This document shows, piece after piece, positions 11,512 through 21,819 of a DNA stretch of 64,000 nt. This DNA is from Spirodela intermedia (Eukaryota > Streptophyta > Magnoliopsida > Alismatales > Araceae). The stretch spans positions 2,574,501 to 2,638,500 of the forward strand of contig LR746275.1 in NCBI GenBank assembly GCA_902729315.2, given 5' to 3'. The translations under genes were made by a program, and so were the position numbers. Within the stretch, counting starts at the first letter, position 1. Every line of letters begins with the position of its first letter. The notes below the pieces were generated by a model, which saw nothing but the letters and a program-made list of their open reading frames with translations, was not told where the DNA came from and made no database searches.

Positions 11512-14500
11512 ATGGCCAATCTCCGTGTGATGCCTGAGATTGTCCCTCGTCACCCGGGGACGTACCTCGTGAACAGAGCGTCCTCCATATTTCGCCGGAG
11601 CTTCTGCGGCCCTTCGGCCGAAACATCGAGGGACGCGGTTCGTCCCCTGGTCCGAGGTGTGAGGAGGCTGGGAGGCAGGAGTTCTGCAGCCGGGGTCGTT
11701 CTCTCGTCGGTTCAGCTTAAGGAGGACTGGTTGCGTTCCATGTCTTGCCCTTTTCCCGAGAAGGAAGGGAGGCCACCGGGCTGTGAAGATGGTGAGGAAT
11801 CTGAGGGCTGCTCGGGTGTCCAGTGCGTTATCGGGATTGATCCTGACGTCTCTGGAGGTCTGGCTGTTTTGAAAGGTGATACGGCACAGGTAATTATTGT
11901 TATCGCTGTTTTAGTTTATCCAACAATATCATCAGTAGAAAGAAGCATTGTCAGGAGTCATGTAGTTTTGGAATTGCCCGGGTAAAGAGGCAAGTCCAAA
12001 TGATAGCCATTCTTCTAAAGTTATCATCGACGCATTGCTTCCAGTTTGTTTGATTCATTTTGTATTTATCTTCTGTTGTCAGCTTGTCCCTTCACATAAT
12101 AAAATGACATGAAACGCGTTTAATTTTCTCCAGGATGGTCGTTGTTCTTTTGTTTCACGGTGTATCCATTAATCTATATGTTTATATATGCATTTTCAGG
12201 ATTGAAGTCAAATTCCTTTGCGTTTTTCATAAGTTTTTGTTCACATATATCCTTTAGGTCTTCGACTCTCCTCACTTGAAAGTACTGGTCGGAAAAACTC
12301 TTCGAAAAAGGCTGGATCCAAGGTCTATTGTTCATTTGCTTCAGAGTTTTGGAGCACCGCGTGGTAAAGGGTACTCCTTTTTATGCTTCATCGGGAGAGA
12401 ATGCTAGATTATCTCTTTTAAATTTTTTCGTGTGTTGGATTATGTTTAACATTCGAGGACATAACATTCCAATCTCGATCCTTGTCTCTATCTTATTTTT
12501 TTCATGCTTTCTCCATTTTGATATGTTTAACAGGATGATATTAAATCACGTGAGTATCTGAAATTCATTCGGCCTTCAAGTTACTTAGCCCCATGTCAAG
12601 GCTCTCGGAAATTAAGTCTGTATTTTGCTCACGCAGAAGACTTCTAGGATCATTTTTTGAATATAAGTCGCATAATTGTGATGATAAAAACTGTATAAAG
12701 TTCCAGGATGTGTAGGCTTGGAGGATGACTTGCATGACAATGAACTAAAGAAATAAAATGATAAGTGGAAAAGGGGCTCACACATGCTCCTTGATAATGC
12801 TACCTCTTTAAGTTGTTTACATTTAGTGTTCTAGAATGTTTTATTAGTGCGCCTATTCCTCAAGATCCTCATCATTGTATTTCTTGTGCAATGATTATTT
12901 CAAGCTTTATTTCTTTTGGTTCCCCAGGAGTGGTCCAGATTCGCTTGATAATCCTTTTCCAATGTGCCGAATTTTGCCTTCATTTATGGTGATTCCTCAT
13001 ATCCGCGTCAAGTGACTTTTATATAAAGACAGTCGCAGAGACGGAGTCAAAAGAATGACCAACTCAAAGTCCAGTAAATTACTTTCGGTGCAATGTACCC
13101 AAAAACGCTTTCTTCGAACCAGAAAAAAATCGTGATATGTGATTTCCTTCTGCTGCTTAATTTTCGCATCTCTGTCCAATTCATGTTGTAATACAACCAT
13201 TTGGCGTTCCACAATGATGATTATATGTGTTGATCCAAGCTATGATTATGAATTTCTAGTCATATTCAATGAAATCAGCCTGATGAAAGGTTTCAATACC
13301 TGACATGCCATATAATTCAATTACTGATAACTTTGACCCTTTTCAGGAACCACAGCATACATTGAGCAGTCGATGCCTTTCCCTCAGGATGGAAAACAGG
13401 TTTCTTGTAATCCCATCACGGAAAGTATTTCCTTTGATGTTTTTGTTTTCTGGATATCTAAACAGAAGATGAATTGAATGTCTGAAGGGGAAAGGCCGTG
13501 ATGTTCTAAAGCTGAGAATGATGTGAAGGGTTTCTTATGTTTTAGATGGATATAGATTGATGAATCATTCTCTGTGCGCCATAAACTGTCTTATATCCCA
13601 TTGGTCTATCATGTAGATATCCGTTTCGGTTAAGTGACAATTACCGTTGCATGCTAACCATGGGGGCTCGTCTCAGTGCAGAATGTGATGGTAATTACTG
13701 TTATATTTGACTGAAGGGTTGGTGGAGTGGAGGTTACACATATGGGCTTTGGATTGGGATTCTAGTTGCATCAGGATTCTCTGTTGTTCCTGTTTCATCT
13801 CGTTCTTGGAAGGATCATTTTGAACTCTTTGGGAGGTCCTCATCTAAGGTTAGATATTTTTTAATACTTTTGCTGCTGCATTTATACATTATTTTCCAGT
13901 GACTCAGACTGGCTGAGCCTGGATTCTCTGATTACTTTCTGCCTAGCTCACCAGAGATCATGTCTTTTTTATTTTTCTATTATCTTTACATTATTTTCCG
14001 AAGGAATATCTATGAGGTAAACTGCTTTCTGGAGGGGGGGAAGGTGGTATGGTATGAGCTGACGTGTGGCCAGAATCTCTGATACCAATGATGACATGCG
14101 TGAGACATAGGATCATATCATGAATAGAATATTTGCTAGTGTCGAAAACTTTTGCGAGATTTGAACAATAATTTTAATTCTGGCAGAAAATGGAAACAAA
14201 ATGAAATGAGGTTCTTTGGTTGTGATCCAGATGGGCATACTAGGAACATGGTTTTATTAAGAGAATCAGGCCCATCAGCCCATGCTTGTCAGCTGCTGGT
14301 GTACTATATTTGTCTAGATTTATCTTATCCCAGATATATATACATTGATTCTTTCTATCGCGCTCCTTCGAGTGCCGTATCATAGGGCTCCCATTTTTTG
14401 ACACAGAACAGCATTGCAAAGTCAACCCTACCAGAATCTACTACTTATCCATCTTCCTTACTTTTCTTAGGATGGCAGCAGGGAGGCAGCGATTGCACTG

Positions 14501-14716
14501 TTTCCATCCCTGGAATCTCAACTGAGGAGGAAGAAGGATCATGGTTCGATATATTTCGATGGATTTTTTTTTTTCTTTAATTTTGTTTTTCCGTGGAAGC
14601 TTATTTATGTCATGATACGAGTCTTCTTGTGTGAATGGCCGCTGCTGTCTGCTGCAGGCCGAGCAGAGGCTCTCCTTATTGCCGCTTATGGAAAGGGTCT
14701 AGGTGGAAAGAAGTGA
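11512..14716 (+). CDS. MOC1: Chloroplast Holliday junction resolvase MOC1
   Basis: Six exons: 11512-11889, 12258-12363, 13347-13399, 13717-13848, 14471-14543 and 14658-14716. All introns are GT-AG and the phases close to 266 residues. The first 80 or so residues are rich in Arg/Ser with few acidic residues, as expected for a plastid transit peptide. The rest matches the RuvC/RNase H-like fold of MOC1. Acidic residues at the expected places are Asp110 in GIDPDVSGG, Glu168 in YIEQSMPFP and Asp246 in KKDHGRAEA (Glu251 close by). The motif [12 protein letters not shown] lies at 180-191. In the family this enzyme cleaves Holliday junctions in plastid nucleoids and is needed for chloroplast DNA segregation. 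The start is the first ATG of an open frame, but an internal Met7 could also serve. Expression, targeting and activity are inferred, not seen. Confidence 0.93.
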
Positions 14717-15224
14717 TGGGGAATGACAAAATATCCAGGGCTCTGAAAGGCTTCCCTGTTCTCAGAGGGATGGGGAATGACAGACGGCGGATTGCACCAT
14801 TTTTTGAGTGACCCATCGGAGACAGACTGTGATTCTAAGCCACTCGATTTGCTCCTCCCCACAGGAGCTTTCAAGGAACATGCTCAAGATCTTGTAATGC
14901 TTTTTTTTTTTTTGGGGCCCACATGGGTCTATCAATTCACTCATCCCTTGTTGTTCTTTGATTTGATGACAACTTGGGCTCATTCTCTAAGTTTTTCTCA
15001 CGTCTGCGCTTCTTTTTTAAGGAAAGCAAGCTGGACCCTGAACAACAGGCTTCTTAAAGCTTTCCCCACTGACACTTTCTAATCTTCATCTCTTTCCCTT
15101 TCTGGAACCAATGTGGAGATGATCTCGGAACAATAGAGTCTAAACGCATTAAAATCCAGATGTCCAGAGATAACAAGTCAACCCCCACACCTCGTGGCCT
15201 TCTTCATGCTTGCAGAATGCCGTT
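14717..15224. other. Convergent 3' space between MOC1 and the methyltransferase gene
   Basis: Contains a poly-T run near 14900-14912 and no supported exon. It should hold the 3' UTRs of both flanking genes. Confidence 0.45.
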
Positions 15225-17835
15225 TCAGGCGAGGGAGATCTCAAAAATGACGCCTTCAAGATTACTGATCACTGCTCTCGTCTCAGGTACTTCCTTCACC
15301 TTCATTCCTTGCTTGGTAGCTTCACTGATCACCATCTCATCCATGCTGCATAATTGGAACACAGAACATATTCAGTCATAAGTCACCTGGCTTACGGTGG
15401 TATCTTGGAAGGTCATAGACCCCATAGAAGCCACATCAATCACTATTTATAGAAAAAATATCAATTGAGATCTAGTGCTTCCACCACCAACAATCATCAA
15501 TCGTCTACGATAAAAGGTGAACAATAATGCATTTGGTGATGTTCCTGTAAATGTGGATTATGGAAAATGGTACAAAGGGCACATATTCATTCTAAAGTCA
15601 GTGGCCCAAGTTAGTAACTTGGAGACTCATATACCCATATACTGTGGATTAATCAGTGTTCATACGGAGTTCAAACCAACGGCAATCCTTTTTCTCTAAA
15701 GATAGAATGTGAATAATGTTTTAGCCAACCATAGTTTTTGGTGAGCTTCGTACTAATATGGATTGTGGTCAAGAAAAGCAGTACCCACATCTTAATTCGA
15801 GATATGTATGAGAGGATGAACCGGCACTGCGGTCCATGGAGTCCGAGTAGCTTCTTCACAGTGGAAAAAAGTGGAGGAATGTTGGATTGCTGAAAGCTTA
15901 TTAGCAGTCAACGAGAACTATAGGGCTTATTTTTTGGATATATAAACACCCAATGAAGAGAGAGAGAGAATAAAAGGATATAAATGTCGGCTCCTAGAAC
16001 GATATCAAAACCAGCTGGGAATTCCTCAAGGATCCGGGTCATATGCTCTGCGTCTCCCCACTCCAACTTCTTGGCCTTTAATGCTGTGAGAGAACAATGG
16101 GTTAGGAAGGTAACTGCCCTTTCCATAAGTTCAAACTTTCTAGGGGAACCAGGTATGTAGTCACTGGTAATAAAAACGGAGAAAGGTGACATCATATTCT
16201 CAGGATCTCCATAAAAGGTTCTCACCAGCTGTGGATGGAGATCCTGAGGATGCCTGAAGCTCTATATTTTTCTTCAAGATCTGTAATTCAATAAAAAAAT
16301 AAAATTAGGAACCAGTTCAGAAATTAATTCAAAGGCGCAAATAAGGAAAATGACCAATCACATAGGCTAGCTCATTAAATCTGCCCACTTTCATTTTTCT
16401 TCTTAGCCTGAGGGCACCTCGCTGTTGCACATCCCCAATGACCATTCTTTTTATTATTTTTATTATCATCATCATCATTATTATTATTGCTATTATTATT
16501 TATTTTTTAAAATGGGTGTGGGGCATTGTATGGATTGAAACAAACAAGGTATACAGAAGAGAAAATAAAAGGTAAATTAGACGAGGCCATGGTTCTCACC
16601 TCTTCAAAAAGAGTGTTTCCCTTAAAGAGACCAGTCTTCACATATATAACATTACGGTCTCCGCAACTTATTTTGCATAATTCATCTATTAACATAAATA
16701 CCGTAATAAAAATAAAAATTATTAATTGAATCAACCCATGATTAAAATCTCTTTAATAAACGGAGTAGCTGAATAACCAAAAAAGGTGGGCCCTTCTTAG
16801 GAAACTTGCCTCAAGAACTTCATCATTGTGGTCAGTTAATACAACCTCGCGGCAGAATTTACTGCAAAGTATCCCAGTAATACCTGAAAAATTAAAAAAT
16901 TAAAAAATTAAAAAGCAAATAAGCTCTGCGCTGAACTGAGCCAGGAAGCAGTGGATGATATCTCATAGACAATTGACTTACCTACGCCGGAGCCAAGTTC
17001 GATCACTGAGCACCCATTGAGCATGTCTTCATTCTTGCACAGGTAATTGTTCAGAAGAACAGCTCCTGGCCATACCAACTGTCCTGTAAGATCATAATCG
17101 GCTGCCAACATCTGGTTAGCGAATAAATGAATGATAAGTTACCTTCAATAGAAGCAAAAACCTTCGCTGGCTCCTAAATATGAGCCCAGCCCCACCATCT
17201 CTAAGCCGAGAAAATATGAAGAAATTTGCAAAATACTTGGTGCATGGGCAATCCGAAAAAAGAAACAAAACTTGCTAGAACATGCTCACGTTTTTCCCAG
17301 CTCCGGGCCCAAGATTCACAAAACATATACATTTCAGCAGCCACACTCCTGATTTTTGGCTGCGTCTGAATTTAGCAAATTTTTTAGCTAATTAATAACA
17401 TGCTAAAATTAACCTTCTACCTTTAAAAGGGAAATAATAGCACAAATAACTGCGCAGAAAGCTGAATGGAAGATCAGGAAGACAACCTACACCCCACTGG
17501 AGAGGATTCCATTCGACATTATTCGTACTAAGTTCCTCCTAATTCACCACAAACCACACATCAAGAGCCAACATCATGTATAGTTTTTACTGATTGGTTC
17601 ACTTAAGAACATACTTTTAAAAAATAAAAATCTTTCTTGGGAAACAGCTACCCATGTTAAGAGCTTCGGCGATCTCATTTTTCATCTGGCTCCATGAAAC
17701 TACCGCCCTATTATCTTCCAAACATTCATCCGTTGTTCCCTTCAAAACTAGGGATTCACCGAAAAGCTGTGGGATGAAACGGTACGGATTCAATGGATCT
17801 CTCTTGGCTGATGCGTAGTAGCACTCCCAAAGCAT
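15225..17835 (-). CDS. METTL21-like (Methyltransf_16) SAM-dependent methyltransferase
   Basis: Seven exons in transcript order: 17652-17835, 16982-17101, 16810-16883, 16226-16280, 15982-16083, 15789-15897 and 15225-15345, giving 254 residues with all phases closing. The fold signature is a seven-stranded methyltransferase: QLVWPGA (69-75), SAM-binding motif I IELGSGVG (95-102), acidic TDHND (118-122), LEWGD (151-155) and DIVLGADI (171-178). This arrangement is typical of the METTL21/FAM86-like protein-lysine methyltransferases; the substrate cannot be read from the sequence. Two introns are unusual: intron 3 has a GC donor (GAG|GCAAGT), and intron 5 (15898-15981) looks U12-type with ATATCCTTTT at its 5' end. 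The start is taken as the ATG at 17835; the frame stays open a little upstream, and a leader exon ending at 18204 with a GTAAGT donor is possible, so the N-terminus is the weakest part. Confidence 0.85.
15898..15981 (-). other. Probable U12-type intron with AT-AA ends
   Basis: Read on the minus strand, the intron begins ATATCCTTTT, an exact match to the U12 AT-AC 5' splice consensus. It carries TCGTTGAC (branch consensus TCCTTRAC) with the branch A about 10 bases from the 3' end. It ends in AA, directly before GCTTTCAG. Only this end keeps GADI joined in frame to CFQQSNIP, as expected for the family. The alternative AG end eight bases downstream (AT-AG) would shift the frame. Confidence 0.6.
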
Positions 17836-18357
17836 GCAAGAGACTTTCACTTTCAGCCCTAGAGTTTGAACTATAGAATTTATTTTTTATTTTATTTTTT
17901 ATATATTTCAGGGGCTTGCCCACAGAATACTGGCCTTCTAGGAGACAATACAATGAATTTTCCCAAAACATTTTCACAAATTCTGCTCACGAAAAATAAC
18001 ACACTAAATAAATGCGACTGTGATCATAAGGAAGAGAAAAAAGATATATTAGGGATGCATACTGGAAGCAGAATGCAGACAGAGCAGTTCGATGACATGA
18101 GACCCGAACGTGAACGAGGTGACCTCGTAGCTGCCAAACAAACCAACCACAGAGTTTTGAGCGAGAATCCACTGGCATCATCCGGCATAGATGGCTCACT
18201 TACTCGCGATTTACGAAGAACGACCCGTCCAAGCAAACCAAGTCCTCTTCTTCTTCTTCTTCTTCCTCTCCTCCCCGCGTTGATGTTTTCTCCCTCTCCA
18301 TTCCGGCGTCTGCTTTGGGGACTTAGCCGCTGCGGCGGCGCGAGCATGAGAACACAA

Positions 18358-18386
18358 AACTACTACTACTACTACTACTACTACTA
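18358..18386. repeat. (TAC)n microsatellite
   Basis: About nine or ten TAC/ACT trinucleotides upstream of the methyltransferase gene. Confidence 0.9.
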
Positions 18387-19340
18387 ATCGGTATCTCGAT
18401 CCGGATAATCACCTACTTCGGATCCTATCCCGTTATTCAGATTCGGGTACACAATCGGATGTGACCTTTAACCGATCAACAGGAAACGAGAGAGTTAAAG
18501 GATACTTTACCACTAAGTCGGGTATTACTACTAATAAACGTATCATTTTTCGGATATCAATGGGCTTTTATATTTATTATGTTTCGTTATTTAATAAAAA
18601 ATCGAGATATTAAATAGAAATTCTTTTGCCCTTGATGGGTACACAATACTTTTTCACGTTGTGATGAAATTTAGTTTTTTTAATATTATAAAAATGACCA
18701 AAATAATTTTACCTATTTTTCCACCTGAGGAGAAAGGACAGGGGATAGCTAGTGAGGTTATTTTCCCCTATTTATCCCATTTTTTTATGCGCAATAAAGT
18801 GGAATAAATATATTTGGTTGAGCTCTCAGGGTGGGTCGACTTGTTGACCGTTCGTTACTATATTGTCGAATTTATTTGGTCCGCGTAGATACATAAAAAT
18901 AATAAAAAAATGAGATATCGTATTTTTTTAAATGGTTATTTTTCGGGGTTTTAAAAATATATGCATGAATTAGGTCAAAGAAGGCCAGGATTTGATGTTT
19001 TGTGGGGGTTTCGGGCTGGGCCGCGAAGGGCACTAATGACCCATTTAGGCGGTTGAGTTGGGCTTCATTTTTTTTATTTTTTTTTCAAGATTTGAGTTCA
19101 GATAATTTATTTTTCAGGAAATTTAAGAAGTATTTTTAAAACTGGAGGTGCGGTCAAGTGACATGGTGCCTTGTTTTATCGCATATTTTATTTTTAGTAA
19201 TAGCAACAGTATATCTCTATGGGATTTTGGCTCTTCAGTAACGTAATCTAGAGAGAGAGAGCGCTGACCGTCGTCGGATAACGAGGACGACAGAGGAATG
19301 TCGGAAAGTTCAACAGAGAAGGACCGACACTCTCTAATCC

Positions 19341-19401
19341 TCTCTCTCCCTCTCTCTCTCTCTCTCTCTATCTCTATCTCTCGTGTGAGCGCGCGCGCGT
19401 G

Positions 19402-19429
<28 letters not shown>
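19341..19429. repeat. Compound (CT)n-(GC)n-(CT)n microsatellite
   Basis: CT-rich tract to about 19381, a short alternating GCGCGCGC run near 19389-19399, then uninterrupted (CT)n to 19429. It lies about 140 bases upstream of the bHLH start codon. Confidence 0.85.
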
Positions 19430-19432
<3 letters not shown>

Positions 19433-19514
19433 CTCTCCCCTACCTTACCCATCGTCTGGACTCAGACCACACCTTGTTCCTTTATGTATCCTTTCCCTTT
19501 GGAGACCAGACCAT

Positions 19515-19520
19515 TATAAA
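19515..19520 (+). promoter_or_regulatory. Candidate TATA box of the bHLH gene
   Basis: TATAAA located 50 bases upstream of the ATG at 19570, within ATTATAAAGAG. This would give a very short leader, so the true promoter could instead lie upstream of the CT tracts. Confidence 0.35.
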
Positions 19521-19569
19521 GAGCTCGATCTCCCCTCTCTCGCTTCCATCGAGTTCCCCCATCGTCCCC

Positions 19570-20853
19570 ATGGAGCCGCAGATCCCGCTAGGAAGCTCTC
19601 ACTTGCACCGGGAGGCCATGCCGGGGGAAAGGCAGCCCCACCACTTCGGCCTCTGCGGGAGCTTGGAGACCCCCAGCTTCTTCCCCTCTTCCTTCCCACC
19701 GGAGATGGTGGAGATGGGCGAAGAGGAGGAAGCGCAGGACCGGGTTCTTGCCGCCACCGTGAACCACCGCGAGGCCGAGAGGCGGCGGCGCGAGCGGATT
19801 AAGCTCCACCTCGACCGCCTCCGCTCCATCCTCTCCTGCGATGCCAAGGTGCTTCCTCTCTCTGTCTCTCTCTCTCTCTCTCTCTCCCCCCCCCCCCCTC
19901 TATCTATATTTCTCCCATGCACCCCCAGGGGTTCCCCAGTACGAGGAAGGCGAAGGAGAAAGATGTTCTTCACACTTTGCTTGAGGAAGATTTTGATTAG
20001 TATGTTCATACTCTTTCGTAAACTCTGAAGAATCCTCGATGGGATTCTTCAGAATTCATGAAATATGTTTTTTTTCTTGAAAGGAAGATTACGTGCAGGA
20101 AAACCATCCAAACATACCCATGATCCAGAGAAAGGATATTTTCTACAAATTGTTCTTCAAATTTCTCCTCTCTTTTCCCTTTTTTTCTTGTGGGAGTTGA
20201 AACGGAGAAAGCAGTAGGAGTCAAGCTCCCCGTGTGCAGTAACCAGATTAGTCCGAGAATATAAGTAGGAATTCAGTAACTAGAACATATTAAACTTCTT
20301 GAGAGCCCGTTTGGAATACATCATGTGATGTGATTCGTTTCTCTTCCGATCTCTCTCTCCCTCCCCTCGCCCTCCTCCTTCTTCTCCGTCTTCGTCTTCT
20401 GCTTCTGTTCAGGTCGAGAAGGCTTCTCTACTGGCGAAGGCTGTGGAGCACGTCAAGGACCTGAAGCAGCGCGCCGCCGAGGTCGGGGACATGGACGACC
20501 GCCTCCCCACCGAGTCCGACGAGGTCTCTGTACACGCAGCGGACTTACCCGCCGCCGCCGGCGGCGGAGTGAGGAGGCCCATCCTGAAGGCCTCCCTTTG
20601 CTGCGAGGACCGTTCTGGGTTGCTGCCGGAGCTGGCGGAGACGCTCAAGTCGCTGAGCCTCCGCATACTCCGGGCCGAGATCTCCACCGTCGGCGGAAGG
20701 GTCCGGAACGTCCTCGTCGTCGCCGCCGAGGACGGCGGCGCACCGGCGGCGTTTCTGGCGGACGCCCTGAAGGCCCTGGCCGGCGGAGCCGGCGGCATGG
20801 ATCGCTCCAAGAGGAGACGACGGCTCTTGGGAAGGAGTGCAACCACGGGCTAA
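19570..20853 (+). CDS. bHLH transcription factor with C-terminal ACT-like domain (bHLH30/32/106/107 type)
   Basis: Two exons, 19570-19848 and 20413-20853, with a GT-AG intron and phase 0, encode 239 residues. The N-terminal 60 residues are variable and acidic near 53-58. The basic region has the H-E-R triad at His66, Glu70 and Arg74 (motif NHREAERRRRERI), which in this class predicts E-box, notably G-box, binding. Helix-loop-helix residues continue to about 113, with the second helix starting the second exon (VEKASLLAKAVEHVKDLKQR). Residues about 149-200 (RPILKASLCCEDRSGLLPEL and onward) form an ACT-like dimerisation domain as in Arabidopsis bHLH30, 32, 106 and 107. The tail is basic (RSKRRRRLLGR), a possible nuclear localisation signal. 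The coding sequence is very GC-rich, unlike its flanks. The exact orthologue is not assigned. Confidence 0.92.
19857..19897 (+). repeat. (CT)n tract running into poly-C in the bHLH intron
   Basis: A (CT)n stretch followed by ten C residues, just after the donor site of the only intron of the bHLH gene. Confidence 0.8.
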
Positions 20854-21626
20854 GGTAGCCCCCCCCCCCCCCGTAGACGGGAAAAAAATATCTTCTTTCT
20901 TCCTTTCCAGTCTTGTAATAACCCCCCAGGATCTTCCTTCCGTCTGTGTCGGAGAATTGAACAGACAAATAACATTTCTCCTTCTGTCCGATGATCCAGA
21001 CTCCATTAGTTTTCCGAGTAATACAACCAGAAGAACGACCTATTATTGTCCTATATCTCCTTCAGTAGAAGATCCTCTCTCTCTCGATCTCCTTCCATCT
21101 CTCTTCTTACGCGTGCCGGAAGCTGACAAGCTCGTGATCATGGGCTGGGGGGAGGCGACCAAAAGGAAGGGAGAGAAGGGGAGGGAGCGGCGGCGTGGCC
21201 GGGCGGCACGTGGATCTTTTTATCCCATCCTCTCCTCCTTTCTCCGACGCCGTCTTCAGCGGCGACTGCGTCTGCGAGTTCCCGAGGAGGGTCGAGCCCA
21301 CCGCCGGACAGCCATAGCTGGTCCCGGGAGCTTCTTCACGGCGAGTTTTGGTCGAGGAGGAGCTCTCTCCTCGGTCAGACAAATGGATACCCTATTCGTT
21401 CAGGGGGTTTGATTAGTCTAATCATCTGATCTAAAAAAGTTATGGACAATGAATACGCTTAATTATCGGCATGCAATCGAAGGATGGATTCATAGGCCAA
21501 TCACCCAAGGAAGTCTCTAATCGGTGGTTACAATTACCAGAAGGAAGCTGAAGAACAGTGGCGGAGTCCTGTTATCACTGTTCTTAGCCTTCCGCCATCG
21601 GGTAGCAAGCGATACAGAGAGAGAGA

Positions 21627-21666
<40 letters not shown>

Positions 21667-21819
21667 TGCTTATAATCCAAGGTTGGGTTAGGCGCTGTTC
21701 GTCTACAGAGTTCCGGAGAGGACAAGAAAGACAGCGCCGCAATTCGCGGGGAAAGAAAGATATGCTGCATCTTCTACTTCTTCTTCGTACCGAGGACGGT
21801 CGTTTCGCCGTCGCCGTCG
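20854..21819. other. Convergent space between bHLH (+) and CPN10 (-)
   Basis: Begins with a poly-C run near 20861-20872. Includes a GC-rich patch (21130-21340) with an open frame of 191 codons that overlaps the bHLH 3' end but shows no family resemblance. A (GA)n tract lies at 21618-21663. No gene is supported here. Confidence 0.45.
21618..21663. repeat. (GA)n microsatellite
   Basis: GA run with a few GG interruptions, between the bHLH and CPN10 3' ends. Confidence 0.88.

Larger units (their letters stand above)
17836..19569. promoter_or_regulatory. Divergent region between the methyltransferase and bHLH genes
   Basis: Holds the probable leader of the methyltransferase gene (a minus-strand GTAAGT donor just below 18204), a TTC-rich patch near 18243-18270, a (TAC)n at 18358-18386, about 700 bases of AT-rich sequence, then (CT)n tracts before the bHLH start. 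No protein-coding exon could be supported. Confidence 0.5.

Noticed and set aside
15789-15891. Alternative acceptor TTTCAG eight bases into exon 6 of the methyltransferase gene, giving an AT-AG intron
   Set aside because: It would put QSNIPPLF out of frame after GADI. With a GT donor further on (CATTGG|GTG) it could stay in frame, but would add ILLFSLSLHW from the intron, which does not fit the family.
18024-18347. Coding first exon for the methyltransferase gene
   Set aside because: Joining its frame through the GTAAGT donor to either acceptor before 17835 gives an immediate stop, so it is at most a non-coding leader exon.
20545-21006. Long minus-strand frames over bHLH exon 2
   Set aside because: They are mirror frames of a very GC-rich exon; the plus strand has the bHLH and ACT-like homology.
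20837-21412. Plus-strand frame of 191 codons after the bHLH stop
   Set aside because: It overlaps the bHLH 3' end, includes poly-C derived residues, and shows no recognisable domain.
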